This document shows positions 46,530 through 58,019 of a stretch of 64,000 bases of DNA, piece by piece. Each line of letters starts with the position of its first letter. The first letter of the stretch is position 1. The notes below the pieces were generated by a model, which worked only from the letters and a program-made list of their open reading frames with translations, was not told the DNA's origin and searched no databases. Made by a program: the position numbers and the translations under genes. Location of the stretch: contig NC_088643.1 in assembly GCF_964019385.1 (NCBI RefSeq), positions 44,323,214 to 44,387,213 on the forward strand, read 5' to 3'. This DNA is from Sycon ciliatum (taxonomy: Eukaryota; Porifera; Calcarea; Leucosolenida; Sycettidae).

Positions 46530-46875
46530 ATAAGGACGTTTAGCAACGCGAAAATTCGAACTTTTGGTGGTGGAGATATTTCGTGAAAATCTATTTCGAA
46601 AAAGGAAACCTTGCGAGGTTTAGCAATCCGAAATAACTTTTTCTCGCGAAGTTATTTGAATCCTATCGTACCGTACCATAAAGCAGCTCAGTCTCAAGCA
46701 GGGGTCTGTAAAATTACTACTCCCTGTAGTCAAATGCGTACCGAGAAAAGAGAAAGTTACTTTCGCAAATCATTGCAGTTTCGTGTCCAAGTTTTTGAAG
46801 TTTCGAGCTTTGTTTCTGTACTCATTCCCAGACTCGAATTTTCTTTCGAACTTTTCGCTTGCTAAACGTCCTTAT
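46530..46875. mobile_element. MITE (ATAAGGACGTTTAGC ends), joined to the previous one
   Basis: Ends ATAAGGACGTTTAGCAACGC and, inverted, GCTTGCTAAACGTCCTTAT, flanked by TA. The left TA (46528-46529) is also the right TA of the neighbouring MITE. Confidence 0.9.
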
Positions 46876-46879
46876 TATT

Positions 46880-49800
46880 GGAAAGTGGTGGACATCGTGC
46901 AACTGCATTGTAAATAAAAGGGGGTTTGTCAACTGACAACCGCTCTATTTAGTTGCTATTCACTCTTTAGATGAGAATTCTTTTATTAATGATGTCGAAA
47001 AAGTATTGACGTTTCGGGCCAGTCACCCATTATTATTATTAAAAGCATGTTCGCGTAGGTGGCGGGGGTGCCACTTTCGCTTATGCCATTCAGGATTGAT
47101 GTCTGAAGAGTAACACGATACAATGAAATGACAGAAGTGACGTCAACAAAAGCCGTTAGCAACAACACCAATATGACTAATGGAAAACTTCATCCAAAGT
47201 ATAAAATAAAATAGAATATGCATACAACATTTCTGGTCAGTCCTGTTAGGTGGGGCGGGCTCCACGCCATGCCTGTCGGTCCGCTGCCATTGTGCGGACT
47301 GCGTCAACATCTAGCGGCTGGTGGAGGGTAAGTCCATGCCATGATAACAGTTCCGTCTGCAAGACCGTTGTCAGAACAATTTACAAGGAGCGAACCTGGC
47401 CTTTTATAACGAAAGCAAGCGAGAGCGTATGCATGTCCATATTATTGGAACACTGAGTAATATTCCAGGGTGCGACAGAGCTCTCGGCCATTGAAGAAAA
47501 TGTAAAGAGCGCAGTGTAATGGTGTAGGTGACTCAACACTGAGTAAAGCAATTAATGTGAGAAGCCAACTCTCTCTCTATCTCTCTCATTTTCGCTCCAG
47601 GACAGGCATCACACCTAAACTGCAGGAGTTGGAACTTGAAATGTCCTCCTATGCAACGAATGAACGCTGCAAAAAAATGTATCACGTTTCTAACGAAATA
47701 TTTATCCAATCAAACACTGACGCACTATCTAGAAACGTCGCAGCGCAACGCACTGAAATGGTATAACTATAAGTTCTAAGACAGTATTGATTCACAATTC
47801 GTCTCTTCTCGTCAGACCTGCGCCAATACTTGACCATGCTCAGTTTGGAATGACATTCCCAAACACCACGCACATGTCTCAATACACAATTCCACAATTC
47901 CCGGTATCCCCTCAAATCCACGCAAAGATCAAAACTCCATTCAGAAAACGTACCTGGCGCTCAATTTCTTGGTAATTTGAGGAAACATTTCCCCCACTGG
48001 TGGCCATCAGACGCTACTGTCGCGTCTCGCCTTAGCGATTTCCCGGCCAATTGATTTGTTTCTGCTCGAAACAAGAACCTTGCCCTGGGGTTGGCTGGAA
48101 CTGTCTTCTTCGCACCTGGTACAGTGGTGACGGAGTCGTCAGGAAACCTACGAACGCACCAAGTAAGTAACTAGTTACCACTTCGCAGCAGCGCGAATTT
48201 ATCTCTTCACGTATTCCTCTTTCGACTCGAGCGCTATCGCCCTACCTCGTACACTGCTTTTGAAATGAAAAGAAGTAGTTCTGTGCAACATGTTTCCCCC
48301 TGGCAGTGGCTGCGGGACTGCTGAGTGTTCAGTTGTCTTGATCTGAGATACAGTCATAGTCATTGTATGTGCGTGATACAGACCGTACTTTTACTTGTCC
48401 CACCACTAGAATAAAAAGGGAATATTTTCCCTCATTTCGCCAGTGCCATCATGCGCGGTCCATGATGCATCACAGTACAGACACATGCACAGGCGCCAGG
48501 CGCCGACATGTCGACTCGATCTACTACTACTACTACCGTACTGGCAATATAATGTTGCCGCAGTGAGGCCATGAAGCGTTACATTGGCACATGTTTGCCG
48601 CACGCAGGGCGTTACATGCAAAGTCGCACAGGAGCCGTTACACAGGTTTCTATATTGCCGCAGTCCTTTTTTTGCTATTGCCGCATCACTTTTTTGCTAT
48701 TGCCGCATCATTTTTTTCCTTTTGCCGCATCATTTTTTCTTTTCATCCACATTGAAGGCACAGAAATTCAGTTGCTATCCGACTGTTACAAACCCGACGG
48801 CAAAGGGCGACAACGATATCAATGTCCGCAGATTGAGTCAATAGAAGACTGTATATTTTAATTAACTATCAGAGTGATCTGTTCACAAAAAGATCATCAA
48901 AAGGAAAGTGACATAGGGGAAGAGCGCTTCCTCCACAAACTACTTTTCACCACGCGGTACACGTGCTTTCACAGTTTTCAGCCTTTTTTTTGCAGTGCAA
49001 ACTGCAATGAAAAGATCGCCGCACCCCGCCGGACGCGCGTTACGAACTCAACGAAAATTTGTCGCACTAGCCTGGTCGCGCGTTACGCCGCACCCCCCTG
49101 CGTTACGCGTTACGCGGCAACATATATTGCCAGTACGGTAGTACTACACACATAATGTACTGTCACTGTGTGTCAGAACTAACTACGACACGTGCTCGTA
49201 GTCATCCAGAACTAACGTCACTCGTTACTAGTCTTTGGCAGAAGTCTGCAAACCTGGAAAATAGTTCAAGCAAGCGCGTCACGGACATGACTCACGTGGA
49301 CTTTTCGTCTGACTACCGGTATGTACATTGTAGATCTACATGTAATACTACAAAAACTGAAAAAAGTACATGAATGGGGGGGGGGGGGGGGGGGGGGGAG
49401 TGATCATTCATGCTGAAGTCTTCAGTGAAGACAGTTCACCGCAGTATTTCTTCCATGTTCACGACGCTAGCTACTACTACTAGTACTACTGACACAGTCA
49501 GTGACTGTCAGTAGACAGACTAGTTAGTTAGTACTGCCAAAATTAATAGTAGTCATGGTAGTTCACTGTTCAGGTATGGTGATGACCACGATGACGTGTG
49601 GCTTACAAACTATCTTACTCTTTGTCCGATTTACTTTGATCTTCCAAAGCCTGGCAAAGGTTTCCAAATGGCAATCATTGCATTTCAGATCTTTAGTCGT
49701 GGAGTCATCAGGTCATGAACAGTTTCAAGTCCAGTAGACCTACTACTAATCCGTGTGCTAGATCTACTACAAAGTAATCAGTGACAGTGTGCAAAACCAG

Positions 49801-50295
49801 TCCAGGGCAAGAGATCGTGTACGTGTGGAGAGTGAAAGGTGTTGAACTGTTACTTGAAGTCAGCAGCTCCATTTGTCCTGTATGTCATTGTGGCCACGAG
49901 ATTGTCCTTTTGGGCAATGCGAAGTAAGTCGAGAGCCGAACAGACAAGTGCTTGTAAAGTGAGTTCATACTTCAAACTTCAAACTACAATGGCATGTTTG
50001 TAGTAACTAGTTCATGGTCACTCGATATGTTGAGTCTACCCGAGATTCGGTACCCGAAATGACTCTTGATAGCGGAGTTACGGTAGCAGCGATACTCCAA
50101 CCAAACGCTGCAAATGGTCTGATTCCTCAAGTCCAGAGAAGTCTGAAATCCCGCGTAGCGATCGCGCTCTCACCCGTAGCCTACGCGTAGGTCCGTACTA
50201 CATGTACTGGTCGCGGTGTGGATCTAGGGGATTTTGCCTGAACGCACCCAGGCTGCAGCTACACTACAGCAGCTGATCTACGACTACGACTAGCC
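46880..50295. other. Intergenic, presumed upstream region of the JmjC gene
   Basis: No convincing exon. Contents seen: a four-copy TTGCCGCATCATTTTTT-type tandem repeat (48650-48740), a 15-base remnant of the hammerhead 3' end (TGTCCGCAGATTGAG, 48823-48837), a run of about 23 G (49377-49399) and CTACTAGTAC palindromic clusters near 49470. Confidence 0.45.
49377..49399. repeat. Poly-G run
   Basis: About 23 G. Similar G runs occur near 51559, 52551, 53275 and 59245. Confidence 0.9.
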
Positions 50296-50450
50296 ATGAT
50301 GCCACCGCTACCGGACGCGCAGCATGGTTGCCTTGCCTGCTGCCGCAGCACGTGCACAGCTCTCATGCTGGTAATCGCTGCTACGGCCATCTTGTCCATG
50401 TGCGCAGCAGGCAAATGCACTGCTTCTCAACTCAGCCCAGCACCAAAGAA
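50296..50450 (+). CDS. Membrane-anchored JmjC oxygenase, exon 1
   Basis: First exon of a modelled 375-residue protein (exons 50296-50450, 51158-51340, 51823-51916, 52181-52254, 52782-52943, 56384-56504, 56831-56967, 57439-57640; every junction agrees in phase). It starts GCCATGATG, a good initiation context, and encodes a hydrophobic stretch at about residues 21-38 (TALMLVIAATAILSMCAA) that should act as a signal peptide or signal anchor. The protein combines this start with a JmjC Fe(II)/2-oxoglutarate oxygenase domain and a C-terminal membrane helix, so the catalytic domain should face the ER lumen or the outside. JmjC enzymes hydroxylate or demethylate proteins; the substrate here is unknown. 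JMJD8, also lumenal, is the nearest human analogue I can think of, but it lacks a C-terminal membrane segment. Confidence 0.72.
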
Positions 50451-50535
50451 GTGAGTCTCTTTGACTTTGTTGGCTGAATGAATGAATGGTGTGCTCTATG
50501 GAGCGAAGCCGGGCAGAATACATGAACATGTCGTA

Positions 50536-50682
50536 CCGTATTTTTTTCACGAAATACGGACATCTACTCAGTATTTCCACAAACGGTTCATTTGTCCATC
50601 GTAGCATAAGGCGGACCGACAATTAATTATTTTGGGTGAATTATTAGTGATTAAAGAACGGCTTATGCTCCGGAAAATACGG
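50536..50682. mobile_element. MITE, TACCGTATTTTTCGGAG family
   Basis: Ends CCGTATTTTTTTCACGAAAT and, inverted at the right, GCTCCGGAAAATACGG, with TA on both sides. 147 bp, in the first intron of the JmjC gene. Confidence 0.8.
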
Positions 50683-51157
50683 TACATCAGTTATCATAAT
50701 AATTATTGTATCTCTACTGTACTCCCCTGGCATGTACATCATTGTATCTGGCCACCTATGGCTAGCCGCAGGAAGATGATCATAATGCTAGTGTCCGTAA
50801 ATGGGTTTTTCCCTATAGGTGGTTTGTTCCCTATAGCAGTATAGACCGTCTGGATATGTATAGCTTGGACAATGGTGAATGCTTCCTCATGGAGATGAAT
50901 CCCGTGTTGGAGGATTTCTGTATGTACCATTCTTGCCAATGACTCGAGGCATTACATTGGCATTGCACGTTGAATGAGGGATGACAAGTCACTAATGACA
51001 ACAGTACAGAAAAGGCTGAACAATATAGCAGTCAGAAAGGCTGTGAAAGCAAATCCAGACAATGGATGGCCAAAGAAACATATTGGGGCTGGACTGCATG
51101 TGCTTCATCACTGATTGTATTGTGCTGCATCACACGTCTGCCGAATACTGCATGCAG

Positions 51158-51340
51158 GCCTTTATCGGCTGAGGAGAAGTCTGCGTACCGTTGCGAGTGG
51201 ATAGTTCACGTTGATGACGCACTGGCCAGTGGCGATCAGACTCTTGGGTCACACATAATAGACACGGTGCTGCCGGTGGACAGGATACATCATAACGATA
51301 TGACTGGTGATCTACTGCTGCAGTATGTGACAAGTTCCAG
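51158..51340 (+). CDS. JmjC oxygenase, exon 2
   Basis: 183 nt, phase 2-2, acceptor CATGCAG, donor GTAAGA. It encodes the lumenal segment before the JmjC core (AEEKSAYRCEWIVHVDDALA ...). Confidence 0.72.
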
Positions 51341-51822
51341 GTAAGAACCCACTCTGAAGACTGATTGGGGTCTCATGTGATATGTCGCCTTGGCGAGGAA
51401 ATGGTTGTTTGATTCGGATATGAGCGTGTGATCTTGCTTTGGCTGTCACGGCGGTACTGTGGCAGACATGTAAATTACTACGCACTGTGGCTTATGCATT
51501 ACTGCATTTATCGCTACCAGCTGGAGCAGATTCATACCATGTTGTTGACAGGGGAGCCCGGGGGGGGGGGGGGGGGGGGTCAAACAACCCTGAGGTGTTC
51601 AATCTGTTTGAACATACAGCATACGACAGTAGGAGCTCAGGACACCGGATCAGTTGAAGTATATGTGAATTACCGGTGTATATCCACAGTCACCTGACTG
51701 AGGAAGAATGTGCAGGGTCCTGAAAAACATGCGTGCTACTCAATGCAATGAGAAAAGTGTGTTCTTTCCAGGTGTACTGTATAGTGACGTAACGCTATGC
51801 CTGTTGCTATTTGTGTACTTAG

Positions 51823-51916
51823 ACCACTTATTGTCACTGGATTAGTGGAGTCATGGCCAGCATATCGTACATGGAATCTTTCCTGGTTCATTGAAACTTA
51901 CACTGAGTACGGATCT
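51823..51916 (+). CDS. JmjC oxygenase, exon 3
   Basis: 94 nt, phase 2 in and 0 out. It encodes RPLIVTGLVESWPAYRTWNL and SWFIETYTEYG, the signature that opens JmjC/cupin-8-type oxygenases (RPV-x-x-x-G-x-x-x-x-WPA ... W). Confidence 0.85.
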
Positions 51917-52180
51917 GTAAGTCACTCAGGTTTCCTAGATGTTTTTTAACGTTTTGTCTGGAATGGTTATAACAAACCACAATCTCTCCAGGGAAGGCAC
52001 TAGTTTTACCAAAGGACTAGAAAATCTGTAGATAAAGCAGTACAAAACAGAATAATTCAATAATATTGGCATGAAACTTTTGACTTGTTCAATCACTTTC
52101 ATGACACTATTTTACCCAGTGTGTTGTGCTCTACCTAAAAGTATCTTCTTTTGCCTCTCCCTGTCTGGCATTGACGGTAG

Positions 52181-52254
52181 CTGTATGATTGGGGGCAGCA
52201 GCATTCGGAACTCACAGTGGACGATTACCAGAGAAAGGTAGCAGAGAACCCCAG
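52181..52254 (+). CDS. JmjC oxygenase, exon 4
   Basis: 74 nt, phase 0 in and 2 out. It encodes LYDWGQQHSELTVDDYQRKV, which matches the position of the sdDYl-x-x-v helix in JmjC proteins. The acceptor (TTGACGGTAG) is weak, so the left border is less certain. Confidence 0.6.
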
Positions 52255-52550
52255 GTAGGTAAGGTGAGACAGCCGATTGATGTGTAGCCTCGCTGTCACC
52301 CTTCATGTGTCCTGTGTGAGTTTGCCAGACATGGCTTGTTAGATGCCATAGCTAACTGTTCTCGTTATGGCCCTTGAACGTGACACTGTGTTGAATGATA
52401 GGGTGTCAGACTGAACCCACCAGTATATGCTGTACGTGGCACTAAGCAAATAATTATGGTCTACACCAGTACCCTAACATGATTTCCAATGGCTGATTCC
52501 CCATCATTGATCTCGTCTTTGTTGGTATCACCTACATTCATGAGGGCAAT

Positions 52551-52570
52551 GGGGGGGGGGGGGGGGGGGG
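52551..52570. repeat. Poly-G run in a JmjC intron
   Basis: About 20 G. Comparable runs at 51559-51578 and 53275-53293 lie in the same gene. Confidence 0.9.
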
Positions 52571-52781
52571 CACGTATCCCTAAACAGTCTCATTGGTTTG
52601 TTCTTCTGTGTATGGTGTTTGAGGCTAAGTAGATCTGGAAGTTAAGGTTAAGGTCTGTAACTGTGGTTCTATGCCTCAAGCAGAAATACGTCGCAGTGCT
52701 TGCCGATAAATGTGTTCTAAAAATTAAAAGGCGTGTGCCTGTGCCTGTTTGTGTGTGTACTCCATGTGTTTGTCCTATAAG

Positions 52782-52943
52782 AACGTATGTCGCATGGGTG
52801 GCAAGCGGAGTGGAACCTGAAGAAACCAACGCCAAGATGATGAAGGACATGGACGACCATCCACCATTCATGCCAGCTCGAGAGCCGCACAGTACATTGG
52901 TGCACTGGGTATACGGTGGCTTGCCTGCAGCTGGAGCCACGAC
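52782..52943 (+). CDS. JmjC oxygenase, exon 5
   Basis: 162 nt, phase 2-2. It encodes the segment up to the first metal ligand, including PPFMPAREPHSTLVHWVYGG, comparable to the strand before the HxD motif. Of two overlapping donors, GTACGT at 52944 keeps the phase needed by exon 6. Confidence 0.72.
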
Positions 52944-53310
52944 GTACGTGACATGATGCAGTGTACAGTTTCAGCTGTTGTTGGTTGAATGTCACTTGCA
53001 ATTGTGATGTTGCTCCACACCTGGGTGGTGATGATGGGCTGGGGAAACTGATCCACATCTGCAAAATGCCCCGAGTAACAACACCAGCTAATGATAGGGC
53101 TATTTGCTGCCGCCAAGTCTTGTTTCAGTACTACTACAATACTCAGTAGAGTCTAAAACGCCTCCATCCTACGCTACACGACAGGCTCTCAGCTGCACTG
53201 AACTAACATTTTTTTAAGGGCTGACAATATAAATAGTTTGCCCGTTGCATTGAGCACAATCATGACATTGATGTGGGGGGGGGGGGGGGGGGGCAAATAC
53301 GCAATATATA

Positions 53311-53579
53311 CCGTACTTCCCCACATATAAGCGCATGGGCTTATATGTAGCAAATTTTTTTTTGCTGTGTGAACATGTTCGGGTAGAAGCCCATGCGCTT
53401 ATATGTGCAATAACGGTTTGTCTGTGTCCTAAACAACGGTGTTATCACAATGCTTAGCAGTATATTCAGCTCCCGGGTGTTTCACCAGTAGTGTTCACAT
53501 ATAAGCCCATGCGCTTATAATTGGGGGGTGTGCTTCTGTCCGGACATAAGCACATGCGCTTATATGTGCGGAAGTACGG
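53311..53579. mobile_element. MITE with ends CCGTACTTCCSCACATATAAG
   Basis: Left end CCGTACTTCCCCACATATAA and inverted right end TATATGTGCGGAAGTACGG, flanked by TA on both sides. The word CGCTTATATG or its inverse recurs inside. 269 bp. Confidence 0.88.
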
Positions 53580-53671
53580 TAATTATTGCTTTCAAATACA
53601 GCCAGATGAATGTTCCAGAATCCACCCATCCTGGGCACAGAATTAACAAAAAAATATTCTTTACTTGTTAA

Positions 53672-55215
53672 GTGACCAAAACAAAACAACAAGGCTCAGT
53701 ATCCGAGTTAAAACAACAACGTTTTCCCTCTGCATGGAAAACAGCTAATGTTATACCGATCTACAAGAAAGGGTCCCGCCACGAAGCATCAAACTACCGT
53801 CCGATATCTCTACTGTCCTGTGTTTCCAAACTCTGTGAGCGCGTTTTCTACGACCGATTGTACTGTCATGTCCCGTCACGTTTGAGTTCAGCTCAGTCCG
53901 GATTTCGCAGAGGCGATTCTACCACCCTCCAGCTGACGCGCCTGGTGCAATTAGTGTGTCGACATCGGGATGCTGGAGATCTAGTCGGGATCTGTTTTTT
54001 CGATCTTGCCAAGGCCTTCGATACCGTCTGGCACCGGTGGCTTTTGGCCAAGCTTCGTGGATCATTTACTGTAGACGGCAATCCCTTGCTATGGCTGACA
54101 TCTTACCTAACTGGGCGAACCCAGTACGTCACGGTACATGGGACGTCCTCAGCCGACACAACAGTACTATCCGAAGTTCCCCAGGGTTCCATCCTCGGCC
54201 CCCTTCTTTTTATCTTATACATCAATGATCTGCCCGCAGCTGCCCCGGGCACATCACTGTTCGCAGACGACACAACGCTCCTACGGACATCTCCTAACAT
54301 TACTGGCCTGATGAGTAACCTAGCTAACGGGATTCAAAGAGTAATTTCCTGGATGTCGTCTTGGCGGTTATCGCCCAATCTGTCTAAAACTAAAATCATG
54401 CTCTTTCCTTCTCAGCCCGATGTTCCGCCCCTCCTCCATCCCACTTTCCCCAGCCTATAGACATAGTCTCCAGCCATAAGCATCTTGGCATTTTCATTGA
54501 CTCTAATCTTTCATGAGAACCCCACATCGATTACATATGTAAACAATCAAGTTCATCTTTAGGAATCCTCTCTTCTCACTGTTACCATCTCCCAATCTCT
54601 TGTAAACTCCTCTTTTACTCAGCTTACCTATGCCCCATTTTTGATTATGCAGATACTGCTTGGGCTGGAATTTCCACAACCCGTGCTGCCAAGCTCGAAA
54701 TTCACCACAAAAAAGTTCTCAAAATCCTCCTCCGAAAACCCCGCATGCTCCCATCTTCCACCCTTTATGCCCTTGCTGACACTACCCCTTTGTCTTAGAG
54801 ACGTAATTCACATCTTGTCACCCTCATCCATTCTCTCAAACTCAATTTGTGTCCACCTCACCTCCACTGTTTCAACTGGTTCTCTTCCCGTAGCACGAGA
54901 AACTCCCTTTCACTTCCGAAACCTAAGTCCTCCTTTCTACTTCACTCTCCCTTTTTCACTGCGTACTCTGCGTGGCTGGCACTTCCCCAAGAAGCTAAGG
55001 ACCTTTCTTCCCTCCGCCTTTTTAAGAGCCTTGTCGCGCCTTGACTTTGATTTTGTGTTTCTCATTTTGTTGCAATCACTGCTTATCCATGCCGGTTCCT
55101 TTTTCTTCTCCTCCCCTTCTCCCTTCCTTGCCGTGGTTGGCTAACACCCTCTCTCTTTGCATTGGCCGGTGTTCTCACTGTGCCATGAGATGCTGTAATA
55201 AATAAAATAAAATAA
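53672..55215 (+). mobile_element. 5'-truncated LINE (jockey/CR1-type reverse transcriptase)
   Basis: The frame 53672-54460 encodes the reverse transcriptase core of a non-LTR retrotransposon: ASNYRPISLLSCVSKLCER, SAQSGFRRGDSTTLQL, FFDLAKAFDTVWH, VPQGSILGPLLFILYINDLP and the catalytic FADD box (LFADDTTLL). Downstream the coding signal continues in other frames with stops up to about 55150, so the copy is dead. It ends in an AATAAAATAAAATAA tail near 55200, typical of LINE 3' ends. It lies in the JmjC intron between exons 5 and 6, in the same orientation as the gene. Confidence 0.92.
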
Positions 55216-55699
55216 CAACAAATACAATGTCCTGATGATGGCGAAATGCCGAAACGGTTGCTGAAATTAAAAAATTGACGTGAAAATGATGTGCAGTGTT
55301 TTGCAGAGTTATGGGACCGAGCTTGTCAGCTCGAATGACTTTCTTCAAAACAAAAAGGAAAAGGAAACCGCCACAGCACATTCAAGAACAGTATCAGGCG
55401 TCCCACTGTGGGAGTGCTGAACGTGATAAATGCAGGTGATAAGTGAAAAGCGTATGGACTGTGGATGTATGTATGTGCTGTGTCAGGTGGTAAATACTGA
55501 AGTAAGCCCTGCGATAAGTGAAAGAGAAAGGTTGTTGTTGTTTATTTTACTTCACCAGATGAACAGGCAGAGATGCCTTCTCACCTGCCCATAGGACAGG
55601 TTCCCACAGAATGATGAAGGGATGATATGCAAGGGAAAACAAGAAATGATAATAATATAAGACAGAAAGGACTAAAAGAAGAAAAGGAAAAATTATATG

Positions 55700-55785
55700 A
55701 AGACAATTTCATGGAGTCAGAAATAGAAAGACAATAATTTCATGGAGTCAAAGAATAGAAAGACAATTTCATGGAGTACGGAACA
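55700..55785. repeat. Short tandem repeat
   Basis: Three copies of AATTTCATGGAGTC(A)..AATAGAAAGACA in the intron after the LINE. Confidence 0.85.
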
Positions 55786-56383
55786 CGTGGTTGATTTTAT
55801 AGACATAAGAAAAAAAGGTGTTGACAGTCCAGTGAAATCTATTTGACTAGGTGCAGCCCATCATCGCAATTGATAGCACATTTCCCCGGTTAAAATGCCC
55901 GGTTGTAAGTCGACCACCCCTTGTTTAGTTCAGTTTTTAGGTCATAAAAGGTCGACTTATGACCTGTAAATTCGGTTTATGTTTTGTACTGTATGATTGC
56001 CGGTATCGAGGTGCCAATATGGGCCGGGCATTGTGTGGAAAGGAGGAACGGGATTTGAGGTTTTAGTCGCGGCTGGGGAGGTGCCACGTCACAGTGTGTA
56101 TGCCCCACGGTATTATACTTTGCCCGTGTGCATCTAGACCATGGTATTGCCTGGCCCAAGGCTGCACACTCATGCACTGCACTGCATGATCACAATGTTC
56201 TCTTGCCGTTGTAAATTTATTGTTTGTATCACATGGCGTAGTGCGGGTGCGGGCGATCTCTAGCAGCGGAACCATGTTTTGCACAGTAATTGTTATACTT
56301 ATTGTGTCAATGCATATTGTACCGGTACGCGATCTGTCACAATATTATTTTAATTTTATTATGTACAATGTATGTACGTACAG

Positions 56384-56504
56384 GCATCGTGACAATGTCT
56401 GTGATGGCACCTGGACAGCACAGTTCAAGGGAGAGAAGCAGTGGTGTTTCAGTACTCATCGACGGCTCTCGGACAACACACAGAACTTCTATGCTGTGAC
56501 TCAA
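56384..56504 (+). CDS. JmjC oxygenase, exon 6 (Fe-binding HxD)
   Basis: 121 nt, phase 2 in and 0 out, acceptor ACGTACAG, donor GTAAGC. It encodes HRDNVCDGTWTAQFKGEKQW: the HxD iron motif (H224, D226 of the model), the central strand with Trp, and K241 in GEKQW at the place of the 2-oxoglutarate-binding Lys of JMJD6-type enzymes. The pattern matches the HxDxxGTxxWNxxxxGxKxW consensus well. Confidence 0.87.
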
Positions 56505-56830
56505 GTAAGCCCTTTTAAACACCTCTGACGGTCAAATAGTGACATTTCTGTTTGCTGTAACAGTAGATACATCTGCTAAAGCGAGTCGTCAAAGAGAGCC
56601 TTGTGGGTGGTGGTTTTACTGACACTTCCTGCACTACTAGCTTACACAGTATCACCCGCATGCATCTGCCTGATCAAAAACTGCTGATATTCATACCTCT
56701 ATCCTGTTCAACGGACCCTGCGGCACCAACTTTTTTTCCCTGGGTACTTCTAGGTTAGCGATCCCATTAACTAAGACAAGTGTACAAACTTGTTCAATGC
56801 ATGTGTGACTTGTGTTTGTTTGCGGTGCAG

Positions 56831-56967
56831 CAACCGGGTGAGATGATTATATTCACCATTCCAATGTGGCACGGAACCTACCTTCTCTCCGAATCATTCA
56901 GTGTACACGGGTATTTCCCGCTTGATTCAGCCACGAATTTCACAGAAAAGTTTGACAACTTGACCAG
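56831..56967 (+). CDS. JmjC oxygenase, exon 7 (distal His)
   Basis: 137 nt, phase 0 in and 2 out. It encodes QPGEMIIFTIPMWHGTYLLS: the PGE...P...WH signature with the third iron ligand, H277. Two N-x-S/T sites (NFT, NLT) follow, in line with a lumenal or extracellular domain. With exon 6 it completes the 2-His-1-carboxylate triad, so the enzyme is probably active. Confidence 0.85.
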
Positions 56968-57168
56968 GTAGGAACGAGTCAGATTGAAACGTACAGGTGA
57001 TGAATGGTGTGTGTGTGTGCCAATTGGTATCATTTTGGTAGTATTACATGCCCAGTACGGTGAACACCCGCAGTACCGCCAGGGTTTCAGCCAATGTGTG
57101 AAATCAGTTACTGCCTGCACGGACATTAATTAAAACTGTGACAACTTGTCTCTACCCCTTTCTCACAG

Positions 57169-57177
57169 TTTCCAGAG
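57169..57177 (+). CDS. Possible 9-nt microexon of the JmjC gene
   Basis: TTTCCAGAG lies between a strong acceptor (CCTTTCTCACAG) and a good donor (GTAAGC). It fits phase 2-2, so including it adds three residues and skipping it leaves the frame unchanged. Exon 7 can also splice directly to exon 8. Confidence 0.45.
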
Positions 57178-57308
57178 GTAAGCACTACGTTGAGGACCCT
57201 GCACGTATTTTCACACACCTTGCCTTTGGACATAACTCAGAGTGCCGCCTTCACAAAAGAATTCAGCCTTTTCTTGCTCTTGAAGATATGCAAACTGTTC
57301 TACTAACG

Positions 57309-57363
57309 TTATACCTGTATCTTTGTGAACTGTGGTCCACAGTTCCCAAAGATACAGGTATAA
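57309..57363. repeat. Near-perfect palindrome in the last JmjC intron
   Basis: TTATACCTGTATCTTTGTGA ACTGTGG pairs with its inverse across two bases, with one mismatch in 27 pairs. Confidence 0.9.
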
Positions 57364-57438
57364 CTGGTCAGCCTGTCTCCGTATAGCACTGATGTGCACA
57401 TACATCGTGTGTTGGCTTCAACTTGTGTGTACATGCAG

Positions 57439-57640
57439 GGAGGATGCAACACTTGATGAAGACTACTCTCACTGCATGCCTGGTTTCCGTTCTGCAAGGG
57501 ACTCCCTGCTGTACTGGGACATTGAGGGTGTGGTCATAATGGCGGTAATCGGGTTCCTTGCCCTGTCAGCTATGATCTTTCTTCGGAGATTGCTGCTGCT
57601 GCGTTCCAGACCCTCACTTGAAGACTTGAAAAGGGAATGA
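57439..57640 (+). CDS. JmjC oxygenase, last exon (membrane helix)
   Basis: 202 nt, phase 2 in, stop TGA at 57638-57640. It encodes an acidic linker, one membrane helix at about residues 339-357 (GVVIMAVIGFLALSAMIFLR) and a short basic tail (RRLLLLRSRPSLEDLKRE). A C-terminal anchor on a JmjC protein is unusual. Confidence 0.82.
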
Positions 57641-58019
57641 TGTCCCTGCTACCTGCATCAGCCTTAGTCCTGATGACACTGCCCTATCGCTCACCTGTTC
57701 TATAGCTGGATGTAATTCCGATCATCCCTACTCCGCTGCGTGCTCCACGAGCCCGGGACTGTTCAGAACACTTTATATACTGTGGAGATAGCGATATTTC
57801 CCGGTGCGTGACACTTGATTTCCCCTTATTTCCCCTCAATACATTGCTTGGCCGATTCCACAGTAACAGTCAGGATGCTGGTTAACTTGTCTCCTTGAAT
57901 ACCCTAATTCACGAAAAATGCATTTCATTTCGGATTGTCCTACGGATATGCTGCACTTACATCAAAAATTTAATCTATCTTTATGCGTCATTACATTTCT
58001 TTTCTAGTTTTTCTTATGC

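Noticed and set aside
55228..55262. Hammerhead-like string CTGATGATGGCGAAATGCCGAAACGG next to the LINE 3' end
   Set aside because: It has CTGATGA and GAAAC, but stem II pairs only if one base is skipped and no NUH cleavage site or stem III/stem I partner follows. Motifs of this form are common near ends of several retroelements. Not called as a ribozyme.
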